The notes under the pieces: generated by a model
Seen by the model: the letters and a program-made list of their open reading frames with translations, nothing else
What the model was told of the DNA's origin: nothing
The model's database searches: none
Assembly: GCF_000485595.1 (NCBI RefSeq)
Contig: NW_014578078.1
Location: 63,864 to 92,154, forward strand
Direction: 5' to 3'
DNA length: 28,291 bases
From: Priapulus caudatus
Lineage: Eukaryota; Priapulida; Priapulimorpha; Priapulimorphida; Priapulidae
Made by a program: the position numbers and the translations under genes
Shown here: positions 15,403-23,202 of the stretch, one piece after another
Layout of the letters: each line of letters starts with the position of its first letter
Position numbering within the stretch: the first letter of the stretch is position 1

Positions 15403-17913
15403 TGTTGTAGCTACGCCGGTCGGCGTTGGTCGGTAATAGCTGACTCTGGTCTTGGTCGACCGGCACGCAGCTTTAAATAACATCCTTCCGACCGGCACAA
15501 AAATGATTGAGTTTGGGTAAAATTATCTTCAAAATAGTGAGCAATCTACAAATAATCACAACTGATCCACTTAGTTGCTCCACTTAGGTGATCCACCCTG
15601 TACCCCCGGCCTTGAACCGCTCACTACGCTCGCAATCACTGATGTTAGCCGGCACTAAAATTGTCCTGGCTACAACCCTGTATATATATATAGTGTTTCC
15701 CCTGCATTGACACGAGCGAGGTGGGCCGCCTCGCTCAAATTCTCAGCCGCCACACAGAAATTTGTCCAAAGCACCGCCTCGCTGACGAGTTCTTCCTTCA
15801 ATAAACTACACATTATTGAACTAAAATCGAAATAAAGCTTAGACTGCACCAAGTTGCACCATTTTTTCAAAAATTTCATGGCCCCGGACCCCCCTAGCTG
15901 TGCGAGCACATTCACTGCTCGCTTTGCTACGGCCTCGAAATGCGCAAACACGCCAAAAAAAATTACCACCTCACAGACCTTTTCAGCCAGGGGAAACACT
16001 GTATATCTATATATATATATATATATTACACTCTCCCTCATTCTTTTCGAATTATTATTTGAAATTGCGGATTAAACCAAAGGCAAAACTTTTCTGTAAT
16101 GACAGCTGAATTGATTGGTTGCAGGACACGAGCGTGTTGTTTCCTCTCATTCCGATCCTGACGACAATCATACCCGCATACATCATCTATAAGAAGTCAC
16201 CGAGTGCTCTGTTCGAGAATCATCCCTGTCTCTACATCATCGCATTCGGTCTTGTGTCTTCCAAGATCACCAACCGACTCGTGGTGAGTAGAAAAAGTGT
16301 CACTGTGGCTGATTTCCACTGTGTGGAATCCCCCGGGTCCATAGCCTGGGCAAATTTCTAGTGGGGAGGGGCAAAATTTAAAGCTCTCAGTCAACATAGT
16401 GTGTTGAGGGTGCGTGAAATGGTTTCAAGGATGGCTATGTAACAATTTACACGTATTTTAGGGGTGTAGGTATACCAGTTTCCCTCCTTAAAGAGACTCC
16501 GGTGAGTAATGTAAATATTGTGCCACTCGCACTAGTGTAAAATTGATATAAAACAAATGTCGTTTCGTCCACCAGGTAGCGCACATGACAAAGAGCGAGC
16601 TGGATATGTGGGATTCGTCATTAAGGGGCCCGGCGATGCTCTTCCTCAACCAGTACTTCAACACTCCGCTCAGCGAGTACACGGTGTTGTGGTTCTGTGT
16701 GGTAGGAAACGCTCTGCATGTAGTTAAAACTGCATGTTCTCGCAGCAAAATGCATAGATATACCTACTGTGAGCTCGTCCGTGTTGCAAAAACTCACTAC
16801 AACTTATTTGTCTTGCTACTTTCACAACATTTCTTCATAAAATCTAAACAAAAGTACTCATTTTAGGAAAGTAGCAGCACAGGATGTTTACAGTGTTTAC
16901 ACATCCGGTACACAGCCGAGCGAACATTGTGCTGCATTAACATTTCTTTTCTGTGATAACACATGTTATACTTTATTGTTCGATGTTTACTCAGTAGGAA
17001 ATTGTGAAATTTTTGTTTAAATCATATGTTATCTACATTAGTTATGCAATCAGGAAACAAATATATGATATATTATATTATGTAGTTTTCGTGCCAGGAA
17101 CTATTGGCGCTAGTGTAGGCTTACTGTTGGCCCTTCACACCAAAACAACTTATGTATATCTATACGCCGAAACCGCGTCGGACGCGGTTTTGAAAATCCC
17201 AATGTTTGCAGCACATTTCTGGCTCAATAAGAACATTTCGTGATATTTGCATACTGCAAGTATGCTCACAGTAGGTGTATATAGGCTTTATACTCACAGT
17301 AGGTGTATGTAGGCTTTATACTCACAGTAGGTGTATGTAGGCTTTTTGTTGCGAGGTTTATCCACTTTAATGCGTGAATCAGATAACGTAATTGACCCAT
17401 CTGCCCGAGTGAGCAGACCGTTACCTCCCAGTCCGATATCGTTGCTAGGTCGGTCAAGCTAGCCCAGATTATACGTGTTTTCATGTGTACACGCTACACC
17501 GTAGACTTTATGGCACTTTGCTGCCAAGCATTTTCTTTTGAAATGTCTCATTTCAACAGTGGTTAGCCAGGTTAGGATTAGGGTGGGCTAGGTTAGAGCT
17601 GCCTGTCCGTCATGAGAAGCAGATAGGATTTGTTGCACGCATCAATCCGATGGAAAGCTATGCCCATCCGCATCGCTAATTACCTCATTAACTCGTTAAT
17701 TCCGTCATTGATCGCATCATTTTGTGTTTTCAGCTGTACTGCCTCTTCGACCTTGTACAGTACAGCACGCGGGTGTGCCAGCAGATCTGCAGCTATCTCA
17801 ACATCTACTGCTTCTCCATCGAGATGCCCGCGAAGGCGCCAGCCCCCGAACCTAGCGACCCGAAGCGACCAATCACGCGGCTCTACTCCCGCAGCCGCGA
17901 GAACTTAGAGTGA
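6536..17913 (+). CDS. CEPT1: Choline/ethanolamine phosphotransferase (CEPT1/CHPT1 family), complete nine-exon gene with alternative exon 5
   Basis: Exons: 6536-6661, 7587-7718, 8653-8800, 10976-11117, 13195-13282 (5A) or 13643-13727 (5B), 14910-15041, 16125-16283, 16576-16701, 17734-17913. All junctions are GT-AG and phases join, giving 410 aa with 5A or 409 with 5B; human CEPT1 and CHPT1 are about 416 and 406. The enzyme transfers phosphocholine or phosphoethanolamine from the CDP-alcohol to diacylglycerol, the last step of the Kennedy pathway, in ER/Golgi/nuclear membranes. The signature DGx2ARx8Gx3Dx3D is intact: Asp109, Gly110, Ala113, Arg114, Gly123, Asp127, Asp131. Other family blocks: N-terminal [59 protein letters not shown]. 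The tail is basic and Ser-rich ([13 protein letters not shown]). I cannot tell choline-specific from dual-specific. The start ATG is fixed by an in-frame TGA at 6521. Confidence 0.95.
6662..6749 (+). other. Intron 1, 5' part
   Basis: Short unique intronic sequence ending in the 8-bp target duplication GACGAAAG (6742-6749) of the following transposon. Confidence 0.6.
6750..7077. mobile_element. 328-bp foldback hAT-like MITE in intron 1
   Basis: The ends are near-perfect inverted repeats of about 100 bp: left CACAGGCACTTGGAGCG then TTTCAATAAAATATAATGCT, right the exact reverse complement apart from a few bases and small indels. Both arms end inward in CTCTCTTTCGCCTAT. The element is flanked by the perfect 8-bp duplication GACGAAAG (6742-6749 and 7078-7085), which points to the hAT superfamily. 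It has no coding capacity. Related copies lie at 22759-23202 and 25813-26231. Confidence 0.92.
7116..7294. mobile_element. 179-bp element of two tandem hairpin units with CGAAGGGTC duplication
   Basis: Two 85-bp copies (7121-7205 and 7208-7292) are almost identical. Each begins AAGGATAGAGATGATGTCCAGT and ends ACTGGACATCTT.TCTATCCCT, so each can fold into a stem of about 20 bp. The whole is flanked by CGAAGGGTC at 7107-7115 and 7295-7303, a candidate 9-bp (or 8-bp) target duplication, with outer ends GGTTCA/TGAGCC inverted. Confidence 0.8.
7304..7586 (+). other. Intron 1, 3' part
   Basis: AT-rich intronic sequence without recognisable repeats. It ends in the rather weak acceptor TGTTTTAAAG of exon 2. 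Confidence 0.6.
7587..7718 (+). CDS. CEPT1: Phosphotransferase exon 2
   Basis: Forty-four codons, [17 protein letters not shown] to P-D-A-R-S-E, donor GAA|GTATGT. WMAPN followed by [18 protein letters not shown] gives the conserved amphipathic lead-in and first membrane helix. Confidence 0.92.
7719..8652 (+). other. Intron 2
   Basis: 934 bp, AT-rich, with no clear repeat or coding signal. Several open frames here have no family features. Acceptor: CACTCCTGCAG. Confidence 0.7.
8653..8800 (+). CDS. CEPT1: Phosphotransferase exon 3 (catalytic signature)
   Basis: Forty-nine codons plus one nucleotide, A-P-S-W-V-Y-V-L to D-S-V-S-T and G, donor G|GTGAGT. The whole CDP-alcohol phosphotransferase motif lies in this exon: Asp109-Gly110-x2-Ala113-Arg114-x8-Gly123-x3-Asp127-x3-Asp131. 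The Asp residues bind the catalytic metal ions and the last acts as base, by analogy with the family. Confidence 0.97.
8801..10084 (+). other. Intron 3, part left of the assembly gap
   Basis: Non-coding. It contains a 19-bp perfect inverted repeat (9319-9376), a (CA)n run at about 9871-9890, and a GC-richer patch at about 9685-9810 (CAGGGTTCTCC, then several CCGCC motifs) that looks like a transposon fragment but has no second terminus I can see. Confidence 0.6.
9319..9376. repeat. 19-bp perfect inverted repeat with 20-bp spacer
   Basis: TCAGGAGCTAATAATGACA at 9319-9337 is the exact reverse complement of 9358-9376. Flanking ACATTAT/ACATAATG sequence extends the pairing loosely to about 26 bp. 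It may be a tiny foldback element or a transcribed hairpin. Confidence 0.85.
10085..10094. other. Assembly gap (10 N)
   Basis: Ten N bases lie directly at the start of a 37-bp tandem array. The array is the likely cause of the gap, so the true length of intron 3 is unknown. Confidence 0.95.
10095..10228. repeat. 37-bp tandem repeat, at least 3.6 copies
   Basis: The unit is TCTCACCGATGTGTACATG plus TAGCGCCCTCTATCTCAC, repeated with one substitution (T to G at one unit start). The array is cut on the left by the N gap and on the right by an inserted transposon. Confidence 0.93.
10229..10911. mobile_element. 683-bp non-autonomous hAT-like element in intron 3
   Basis: The left end is CAGGGCTCGAATTAACCGAC; the reverse complement of the right end is CAGGCCTCGATTTAAGCGAC, giving a TIR of about 21 bp. 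It is flanked by the perfect 8-bp duplication CATGTAGC at 10221-10228 and 10912-10919. The 8-bp duplication and CAGG terminus are hAT hallmarks. It inserted inside a unit of the 37-bp array: the sequence after the second duplication resumes GCCCTCT. Subterminal repeats of ATTGCC(T)/TGCC are dense near both ends. No transposase frame. Confidence 0.92.
10976..11117 (+). CDS. CEPT1: Phosphotransferase exon 4
   Basis: The acceptor TTGTTCTTGCAG precedes TG, which completes Val with the G of exon 3. The exon encodes [12 protein letters not shown] to [14 protein letters not shown] and ends GGA TA|GTAAGT, leaving TA. That TA is what makes the downstream choice of exon 5 frame-critical. Conserved HWxTYVxGxLRFG is a family block. 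Confidence 0.95.
11118..11469 (+). other. Intron 4, 5' part
   Basis: Purine-rich on the plus strand (GAGAGA and GGAAGGAGGAAGAGAG around 11390-11445), otherwise featureless. Confidence 0.6.
11470..12800. repeat. 62-bp minisatellite, about 21 copies, in intron 4
   Basis: The unit runs TGTGGATGTATCTACATTGC, ACCATCTTTACAACCACAGT, ACAGAACATTGATACATTGC, AC. Two variants alternate irregularly: an ACAACCACAGTACAGAAC form and an ATAACAAGAGTGCAAAC form, the second more frequent towards the right. Because 62 is not divisible by 3 and stops are rare, the array yields long but meaningless overlapping open frames in all three forward phases. Confidence 0.97.
12801..13194 (+). other. Intron 4, 3' part with decayed minisatellite
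   Basis: From 12801 to about 13090 the sequence still repeats ATTACATTGCAC(C/T) in a degenerate form with GATTATGATT spacers, evidently older array. The last 100 bp lead to the acceptor TTTGATTTTCAG of exon 5A. Confidence 0.7.
13195..13282 (+). CDS. CEPT1: Phosphotransferase alternative exon 5A
   Basis: The acceptor TTTGATTTTCAG is followed by T, which completes TA|T (Tyr) with exon 4. Then 29 codons, [10 protein letters not shown] to F-Y-E-L-E, run to a strong donor GAA|GTAAGT. The exon is 88 nt and encodes the conserved D-V-T-E loop and one hydrophobic membrane segment rich in Ile, Phe, Cys and His. It ends in phase 0 as exon 6 requires. It is one of a pair of alternatives with 5B. Confidence 0.9.
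13283..13642 (+). other. 360-bp intron between alternative exons 5A and 5B
   Basis: Non-coding. It ends in the strong polypyrimidine tract TTTTTTCCTGTCTCTGCAG before exon 5B. No repeats recognised. Confidence 0.7.
13643..13727 (+). CDS. CEPT1: Phosphotransferase alternative exon 5B
   Basis: The acceptor CCTGTCTCTGCAG is followed by C, completing TA|C (Tyr) with exon 4. Then 28 codons, [10 protein letters not shown] to V-V-W-E-A-H, run to donor CAC|GTAAGT. The exon is 85 nt, in the same phases as 5A, encoding the same D-V-T-E loop and a membrane segment of similar length but Ala/Val/Gly-rich. About 8 or 9 of 28 positions are identical to 5A. If both were included the junction would read GAA CAT TGA, a stop. 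Confidence 0.9.
13728..13933 (+). other. Intron downstream of exon 5B, with decoy acceptor and G-rich tract
   Basis: An acceptor-like TTCTTCCTGTCTCCTCAG lies at 13748-13765, only 40 bp past the 5B donor, but no open family-like frame follows it. A G7-T-G10 run sits at 13807-13824. Confidence 0.6.
13807..13824 (+). repeat. G-rich tract with G-quadruplex potential
   Basis: G7, T, then G10. It is on the transcribed sense strand, 80 bp downstream of the exon 5B donor, so it would be present in the pre-mRNA. Confidence 0.8.
13934..14486. mobile_element. About 550-bp MITE flanked by TA
   Basis: The left end is TACCATATTTACGCATGTAT; the reverse complement of the right end is TACCATATTAACTCGCGTAT. 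Both continue AAG.(T/C)GCAC. The inverted repeat is about 29 bp with a few mismatches, and the outermost TA could be the target duplication. Inside, the motif TATAAGTC recurs. No coding capacity. Confidence 0.75.
14487..14909 (+). other. Intron before exon 6, unique part
   Basis: AT-rich non-coding sequence ending in the T-rich acceptor TTGTTGTGTTATTTAG. No repeats recognised. Confidence 0.65.
14910..15041 (+). CDS. CEPT1: Phosphotransferase exon 6
   Basis: Forty-four codons, [10 protein letters not shown] to K-N-K-S-T-V-A, donor GCC|GTAAGT. It contains IFTGGVGKN, a conserved block next to the active site in the family. It begins in phase 0 with ATC, so skipping both exon 5 versions would create GGA TAA. 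Confidence 0.95.
15042..15183. repeat. (CTGT/CCTG)n and (TA)n low-complexity tract in intron 6
   Basis: Imperfect CTGT/CTGC tetranucleotides at about 15068-15142 pass into TATATA-rich sequence that hosts the next transposon. Confidence 0.85.
15184..15369. mobile_element. 186-bp pogo/Tigger-like MITE in intron 6
   Basis: The left end is CAGTGTAGCCCCGTTATAAT; the reverse complement of the right end is CAGTGGAACCACGATTTTAC. CAGTG ends flanked by TA on both sides (15182-15183 and 15370-15371) fit the pogo/Tigger branch of Tc1/mariner. It sits between TA-rich tracts. Confidence 0.8.
15401..15680. mobile_element. 280-bp hAT-like MITE in intron 6
   Basis: The left end reads ACTGTTGTAGCTACGCCGG; the reverse complement of the right end is CAGGGTTGTAGCCAGGAC. 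The shared core is GTTGTAGC. CCGGTCGG/CCGGCA repeats are dense inside. It lies between two TA tracts, so the duplication cannot be resolved. Confidence 0.65.
15691..16001. mobile_element. 311-bp hAT-like MITE in intron 6
   Basis: The left end is TAGTGTTTCCCCTGCATTGA; the reverse complement of the right end is CAGTGTTTCCCCTGGCTGAA, giving a TIR of about 14 bp. TA-rich sequence on both sides could be an 8-bp duplication (TATATATA against TATATCTA) but the microsatellite makes this unprovable. No coding capacity. Confidence 0.75.
16125..16283 (+). CDS. CEPT1: Phosphotransferase exon 7
   Basis: Fifty-three codons, D-T-S-V-L-F-P-L to K-I-T-N-R-L-V, donor [18 protein letters not shown] and SSKITNRLV are family blocks. 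The first residue is Asp where I recall Gly in the vertebrate G-T-S-V-L motif. Two membrane segments flank the YKKSP turn. Confidence 0.94.
16284..16575 (+). other. Intron 7
   Basis: 292 bp, the shortest intron of the gene, with no repeats. Acceptor TCGTCCACCAG. Confidence 0.8.
16576..16701 (+). CDS. CEPT1: Phosphotransferase exon 8
   Basis: Forty-two codons, [15 protein letters not shown] to Y-T-V-L-W-F-C-V, donor [17 protein letters not shown] is one of the most conserved blocks of the family. Confidence 0.95.
16702..17733 (+). other. Intron 8
   Basis: Non-coding. It includes a near-perfect hairpin AAACCGCGTC-G-GACGCGGTTT at about 17170-17190 and a 28-bp tandem repeat at 17265-17346. I looked for a second version of the last exon and found none. 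Acceptor TTTTGTGTTTTCAG. Confidence 0.7.
17265..17346. repeat. 28-bp tandem repeat, three copies
   Basis: The unit CTCACAGTAGGTGTATGTAG plus GCTTTATA occurs at 17265-17292, 17293-17320 and 17321-17346; the first has one base change (TATATAGG). Confidence 0.95.
17734..17913 (+). CDS. CEPT1: Phosphotransferase exon 9 (last coding exon)
   Basis: Fifty-nine codons and [13 protein letters not shown] to S-R-S-R-E-N-L-E. The first part is the last membrane helix (family pattern F-D-L-x-x-Y, then C-x-Q-I). The tail is Pro-rich then basic and Ser-rich, cytosolic, and lineage-specific. Confidence 0.93.
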   Translation: MYCLFDLVQYSTRVCQQICSYLNIYCFSIEMPAKAPAPEPSDPKRPITRLYSRSRENLE

Positions 17914-19811
17914 AACTGAGCGGGAAGAAGCTGGTGGCCATATTAGTCGAAGTGCGAGCAAAGCGCCACCTGGTGGCAGTTGACCACCGAGTTGGTGAAC
18001 GTTGCCTTGCTGGTTGTGTCTCAGCTGCTGCAGGTGTCGTCGCGCGTGATGAGCGAGTCAGCAGCGTCGTGTCATTGGTTGGGGGTCAGCCCCGTCTCAA
18101 TGGTCGGCGCGCGAATGTCCCAGGTTGAGAGGTCAGGGTCGGCAGTATGACGCTGCGTGGGCGGCAGTTGTCTAGAAGGCACGCTCATGTGTTTTTATCT
18201 GTCCACTGTGGGATGCGGCAATTTGATCTTCGAATAGATGTGCTTTTTGAGCTTGCAGGATAATTGCAGTGATGCCTTCTAAAGAGATCTTCCTGTAAAT
18301 GTATAGAACAAATACATTAAGGGAAAATATCAGGTTTTTATGCCCTATTCGATGTTAGTGTGGCGACAGGGGGAGGGGGGGGGACTAGCACATTATTCTG
18401 CAATGCTAGTGATCCGTATCCTTCCTATGGGTTCGTAACTGTGACTGCTGAGAAAACTTTGCCATATGAACGGTGCTGTCACCTAGCGATCAGTGCATGC
18501 GCTTGAACAATTGAGAATTCGAGTGCTTTGTGTCATGTAGCCCCTGGGGCAGAGGGAGGGGGTAACTACTCGTTTGATGACCACTACTGTTGCTCCCAAT
18601 GGTGGTAGAATTTCACATTCACTTGGCAAAGCTGTTGATCCTTGGCAGTCAGCAGTGTTCTTTACATTCCTATGTTCGTATGAGATTTTTGCATGCAGCT
18701 GTCATGATAACGACGACACATAATACAACAGAGGCAATTAATAACGATTGATTGAATTTGCCCAAGTAGGAATGTTCAAATGTGATGGGACAATACGAGT
18801 TGGTGTCGTGTGTATCTTGTGACAGCTCTTGGCAGACTGGCTAGATGTTGTTATTATTGTTTGTGTGCCATATACCCATAACAATCACTTGTTTGTGTTT
18901 CTTATGCTGATGCAATGTTACTGTTCATCGCACGCGAAATGTTCTGTGAAATAGGTGTATGACTTGCATGAATATGAATAGTTATAGAGTGAAACATAAA
19001 TATTTGAAGGAAAGCAGAGGTCACCTTCAAGCTTTCAGTATGACCTTTAGCAAGGTTGCTCACGGCCATTCTACAAAATGGCTAGAGCATTCTATCAGGA
19101 GTCTATCAATATTGATATATATATATATATATATTGATAGACTCCTGATTCTATCATGCTATGCAGGAGATTTGGTCTGGAAACTGTAATGGTTATATTC
19201 CTGGATTGAGTTTTTATTTGAGAAGTTCTATCGTAAATTCTCTTCTCTGCTCGTATAATCGGTAACCATTTAGTAGCCAATCCTCGAGTGCCAATGCCAG
19301 TTCATTCTAAATATTTGTTCATGGTAGATAGCCAGTGGCAACGTTTTTTATCGATTTATTTTAAACAGTCATAACATTGTTTTATTATTACTGTTTAAAA
19401 GTGAAGTGGACACATTGATGTTTTATCATTATTTTTTTAAATTGCCACAAATCTTTCCAACTTATTCATGTCCCATCAATCATCAGAAAATCAGTAAATT
19501 TGTAACATGTACTTCTATAAATCTTACCTATATAAATAATAACCACATCGGCACAGACTTGGAATGCACACTGAAAACTATAAATATTGGCTACCATGCA
19601 GCAGTTACTTTGCATGTTCGTTCAGGCACTACCATTGTACGTAAAATGTTGCACCATACAAAATTTTTATTATTATTATTAATATTATTATTATTGTCGT
19701 AGTTGTTATTGTTATTGTTCTCCTTCTTGCATACGTGTGCGCGTGCGGTGTGTATGCATTATTAATTGTGACAGTGGAGGAAAAGTGTGACACGATGAGG
19801 TGTTAATTAAA
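17914..19811 (+). other. CEPT1: Probable phosphotransferase 3' UTR and flank
   Basis: The first 200 bp are GC-rich and open in one frame but show no coding family. G-rich runs occur at about 18368-18383 and 18545-18562. No canonical AATAAA lies within this stretch; variants (CATAAA near 18990, TATAAA near 19530, ATTAAA at 19806-19811) are candidates, so the 3' end is uncertain. Confidence 0.45.
19094..19149. repeat. 17-bp perfect inverted repeat around a TA tract
   Basis: ATCAGGAGTCTATCAAT at 19094-19110 is the exact reverse complement of 19133-19149. The spacer is ATTGATATATATATATATATAT, so the hairpin extends through the TA tract. If it lies in the phosphotransferase 3' UTR it forms a very stable RNA stem. 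Confidence 0.9.
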
Positions 19812-20730
19812 CGAGTCGTCGGTGACGTTGTATAGATAGTAAACATTTCTTTCACTGTACACCATCGTTTACAAATACAAGAGCAGTGTCGCTGGTAGCT
19901 GCTCGATGCAACGTGAAAAATACGTGAACTTCTGTTGTCTTGTGAGTAATTCTTCAATCAACTGCATACAATCTCCACTGTTAATATATCAATCAGAATT
20001 CAGACGGAGGTAAACGTGAAACGTAATATAATTTATCAGTTCATCTAAACGTGACAGATGTTCATACGCTCACACGCCGACGCACGCACGCACGCACGCA
20101 CGCACGCACGTACGTACATAAACGTAGCGAGTTTCATCCATATAAACTCGATTCATGGGGTGGTCGATTTTGATTTGGAATGCATTAGTTGCCTAGTAAC
20201 GGCCTAGATATACCGTAATCTCCCGTACCGGCTTGAATATAGACACCCCCCGATATTATACTCCGTTCGTTGATGTCATAGGGAAATAACTCGAACAGAT
20301 ATATGTCGCACGAATAAGTTGTAGGCCCTATGTGTGTTTGTGTGACTGTAAAAATGCGTATTATAGCCGTATATCCACAGTACGTGTCCATATCCACAGT
20401 TGTTGGGGGGGGAGGGGGAGGGGGTGAAACAGTTTGAGGCTGAAACCAGCATTTGATTGGCTAACTTTTTACCATGGAACGGATTGGCCCGTGGGCGATA
20501 CTATCGCGAGAAGGGGCGATGGGAAATATCTGAGGGGAAATGAATTGAGAGCGGAGGAGAGGAAAGTGAGAGAGGCCGCAATAATGCAAAACGCGAGCTG
20601 TGCCACACGATGCGCAGTACACACGCGCCAGACAAACGCCACGTTACTGACACAAACCGCCACACATACACGCAGTGGATGCACAAATTCCTTTTCTAAT
20701 ATAGTTTACTTCTCTCGCCTTCTCGGCTCA

Positions 20731-20781
<51 letters not shown>

Positions 20782-21231
20782 CCTTCTCCCTCCCCCCCTC
20801 TCTCTCTCTTTTCTCTCTCTTCTCTCTTCTCTCTCTCTTCTCTCTCTCTCTCTGCTTCTCTTCGACACACAATATTTCTCTTTCACGCACACACGTATGC
20901 ATGGCACGCACGCACGGACGCACGCACACCACACACAACTTTCCCTCTCTCTCTCGATCTCTGTCTCTGTATCGCCAATTTTTTTCTCAAGCCACATATG
21001 TCATATATACTTATATGTATATATATACTAATAATATATTATTATATATATAATATATATATTTATATTCAATGGTTGTTTTATAGAACTCGTGTGTCGG
21101 AGAGTGCTCGATACTACATGAGTAGAGCAAATATAGCATAAAGTTATACGGACACGTAGAAATTTTTAACTCTGTTTATTGTCATACAGAAATGTTTCGG
21201 TCGTGGAGCGAAAGCCCCACACCTCATTCAG
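19812..21231. other. Non-coding region with simple repeats
   Basis: It contains (ACGC)n at about 20082-20110, a G8-A-G5-A-G5 tract at 20405-20424, a long CT tract at about 20732-20850, and TA-rich sequence at 21005-21065. The 235-codon open frame across 20434-21141 is dominated by the CT tract and shows no protein family, so I do not call it. An AT/GC mix at 20205-20290 resembles a transposon end but I found no partner. Confidence 0.6.
20732..20850. repeat. (CT)n microsatellite
   Basis: About 120 bp of CTCTCT with short TTCTC and CCCTCC interruptions. Confidence 0.93.
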
Positions 21232-22177
21232 TGCCTTAATACAGAGTGATTCTATTTTAGAACATTCCGAGCCAGTATAAAAACATCATTGCATAATGTC
21301 ATGTATTGGTTCATGCCGTCGAGCGTCTCTAAGAAATACCATAGATACTAATTAAGCGCGTCATTGTCGGTGACTGCTGCGCGCTGGCGCTAAACTGAAT
21401 TCATTGTAAGGGAGTTCACAGGAACGTCCTTAATAAAATATTATCTTTTATGTCTGATTTATAACAAGTTCGTATATCTCTTGTTGCAGTGCGCGTCTCA
21501 CAGGTTTTGCACAATATGTAGGAACTTCTCTGTTAAGCATAGGTTTGCATTTCTTCGTCGTGTTCGAGTTAGTGTGCGCTTTTGCCTCAGTATCTATACG
21601 TTAACAAATGGGGCCGGTTCACGAAGCGTACTTACTTAACTTAAAGTATGATTAATATCACTTAATCATTACTTAACTTCCACGTAATCCATTGATTAGT
21701 TAATTCAAGTATTTATTATCTATGGTCAAATGTATTTGGAATCGTTGCAATCTCGACGTTTTTACTTGTACGTTTATTTTGTAATATTGAGTTTCATTAC
21801 CTGTGATTAGTTATGTCACGGCCATGCACAGAGCGTGCGTGTTGATTGATATGGATGTATAATAAATCTACGCTATCTAAAATTTAGATGGTATCTTTTT
21901 TTTATCATTAATGTACTGTTTTTTGAAGCTATTTTGGAAAACTTCGTGCACATTATTCTTTCCAACTTGTTGAATTTCGTTGTAGTTTTCAGTAAAAGTT
22001 AAAGTTCTATTGGTTGCGTTGTTTGGGAATGACCATTTTCCGAAAAGAATTAATTTGTGGTGGCTAAGCCGAGCGTCCACCAATATTAAAAACGACGTTT
22101 ATCTTTATACACGTTTTAACTTTAATATCGTTTACCTTATACACAATGTTATATTAAGAATAAAGCAAAAACGACGT

Positions 22178-22245
22178 GAATTTCGAAACCGCGGTTTCAT
22201 AGATAGCAGTTTAGCAGTTTCTTAACCACTGTTATTTAACAACAC
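22178..22245 (-). repeat. tRNA-like SINE head or tRNA fragment, unit 1 copy
   Basis: The minus strand reads ...ACAGTGGTTA...CTGCTATCTATGAAACCGCGG TTTCGAAATTC, a damaged version of the copy at 25316-25377. The box B-like sequence has extra bases relative to the other copy. Confidence 0.45.
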
Positions 22246-22758
22246 ATACAGGTATATCGCACGTCGTTTAACGTTAGTTTATGAATTCGTCATTACGTAC
22301 ATCAACTTCCTTACTCCCTCTCGCGGATGGTTATCGACGCCCACGACCAATCGCAAGCATGGAAAAACTTTTGCCAGTGTAAATGGCCGTATTTCAGCGA
22401 AACTGTTACACCAAAAAACGTATGAATTATACGACTTATACACTGCGCACGCTTGGCTTGTGCAACTCATAAACCGCGTGTCTGCGCGCTCCCGCCTGTG
22501 TGATTCACCGACTTCTCTTGCGTGCTTCGGTGGTGTTACATTGCTATTGCATGAATCCAACTATATTACAAGCATTAAGTAGCTATACATAGCTCCTTTA
22601 TACTGGGCGTGGTAAATCGCGTGTTCCACAAATCTATAATAAATACATTCTCTTTGACTTAAACAAAAACAAATCAAAATATTCTTTTCCTCTGTGAGAT
22701 AACATCGATTTGTGGTAGTATTCTTCCTCGTGCGTGAACACGGCTGCCAGCCATAAGC

Positions 22759-23202
22759 CAGCAGCACTTGGGAACGTCTCAATAAATAAATAAAAAAAGT
22801 AAATAAACACACATAATGTATTACTCTAAAGTCTTACTACTCTGTTTCTCTTACTCTATTTCGCTATTCATCACCTTGTAAATGCCGGATCATATGCTCA
22901 TTATGCAACCACAAGTTACACCGCACGCTAGCTGCTACTCACACGGACACATATAAGTTATAGTATATATATTATCTATACTTATATTTTATGGTCAGTG
23001 TGCAGCAGCTTTAGCTGTTGCCGCGTCTACTGTGTGTGTTGTTGCAGATGAGATTTTGGACGACATTTTTACAGGAAGAATTGTCGGCATAAATTAGGTG
23101 AAAGAGAGTAAGAAAAACATATTTAAAGGACTTTGGTTAGTAAATAGATTTTCGTACTTTATTACGGCATTATATTTTATTGAAACGCTCCAAGTGCCTG
23201 TG
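22759..23202. mobile_element. hAT-like MITE, unit 1 copy (same family as 6750-7077)
   Basis: The right arm ends ATTGAAACGCTCCAAGTGCC TGTG, identical to the intron 1 element. The left arm carries the corresponding CAATAAATAAATAAA...ACTCTGTTTCTC...TATTTCGC blocks. The flanks GCCATAAGC (left) and GCCATGGC (right) suggest an 8-bp target duplication. The core (TGTAAATGCCGG...ATGC...GTAC) also matches the intron 1 element, and a long TA-rich palindrome sits at the centre. Confidence 0.8.

Noticed and set aside
16702-17733. Second version of the last membrane exon, by analogy with exon 5
   Set aside because: No frame with an F-D-L or C-x-Q-I pattern flanked by splice sites was found in intron 8.
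17910-18128. GC-rich 72-codon frame right after the phosphotransferase stop
   Set aside because: No family match and its initiator overlaps the stop region; treated as 3' UTR.
20434-21141. 235-codon open frame
   Set aside because: The middle is a CT tract giving Ser-Leu repeats, the ends match no family I know, and composition changes with the repeats.
22279-22560. Minus-strand frames in both tandem units sharing K-V-F-P-C-L and M-Y-V-M-T (also 25334-25642)
   Set aside because: The similarity follows from the DNA duplication. The frames are broken differently in each unit and no domain is recognisable, so coding cannot be claimed.
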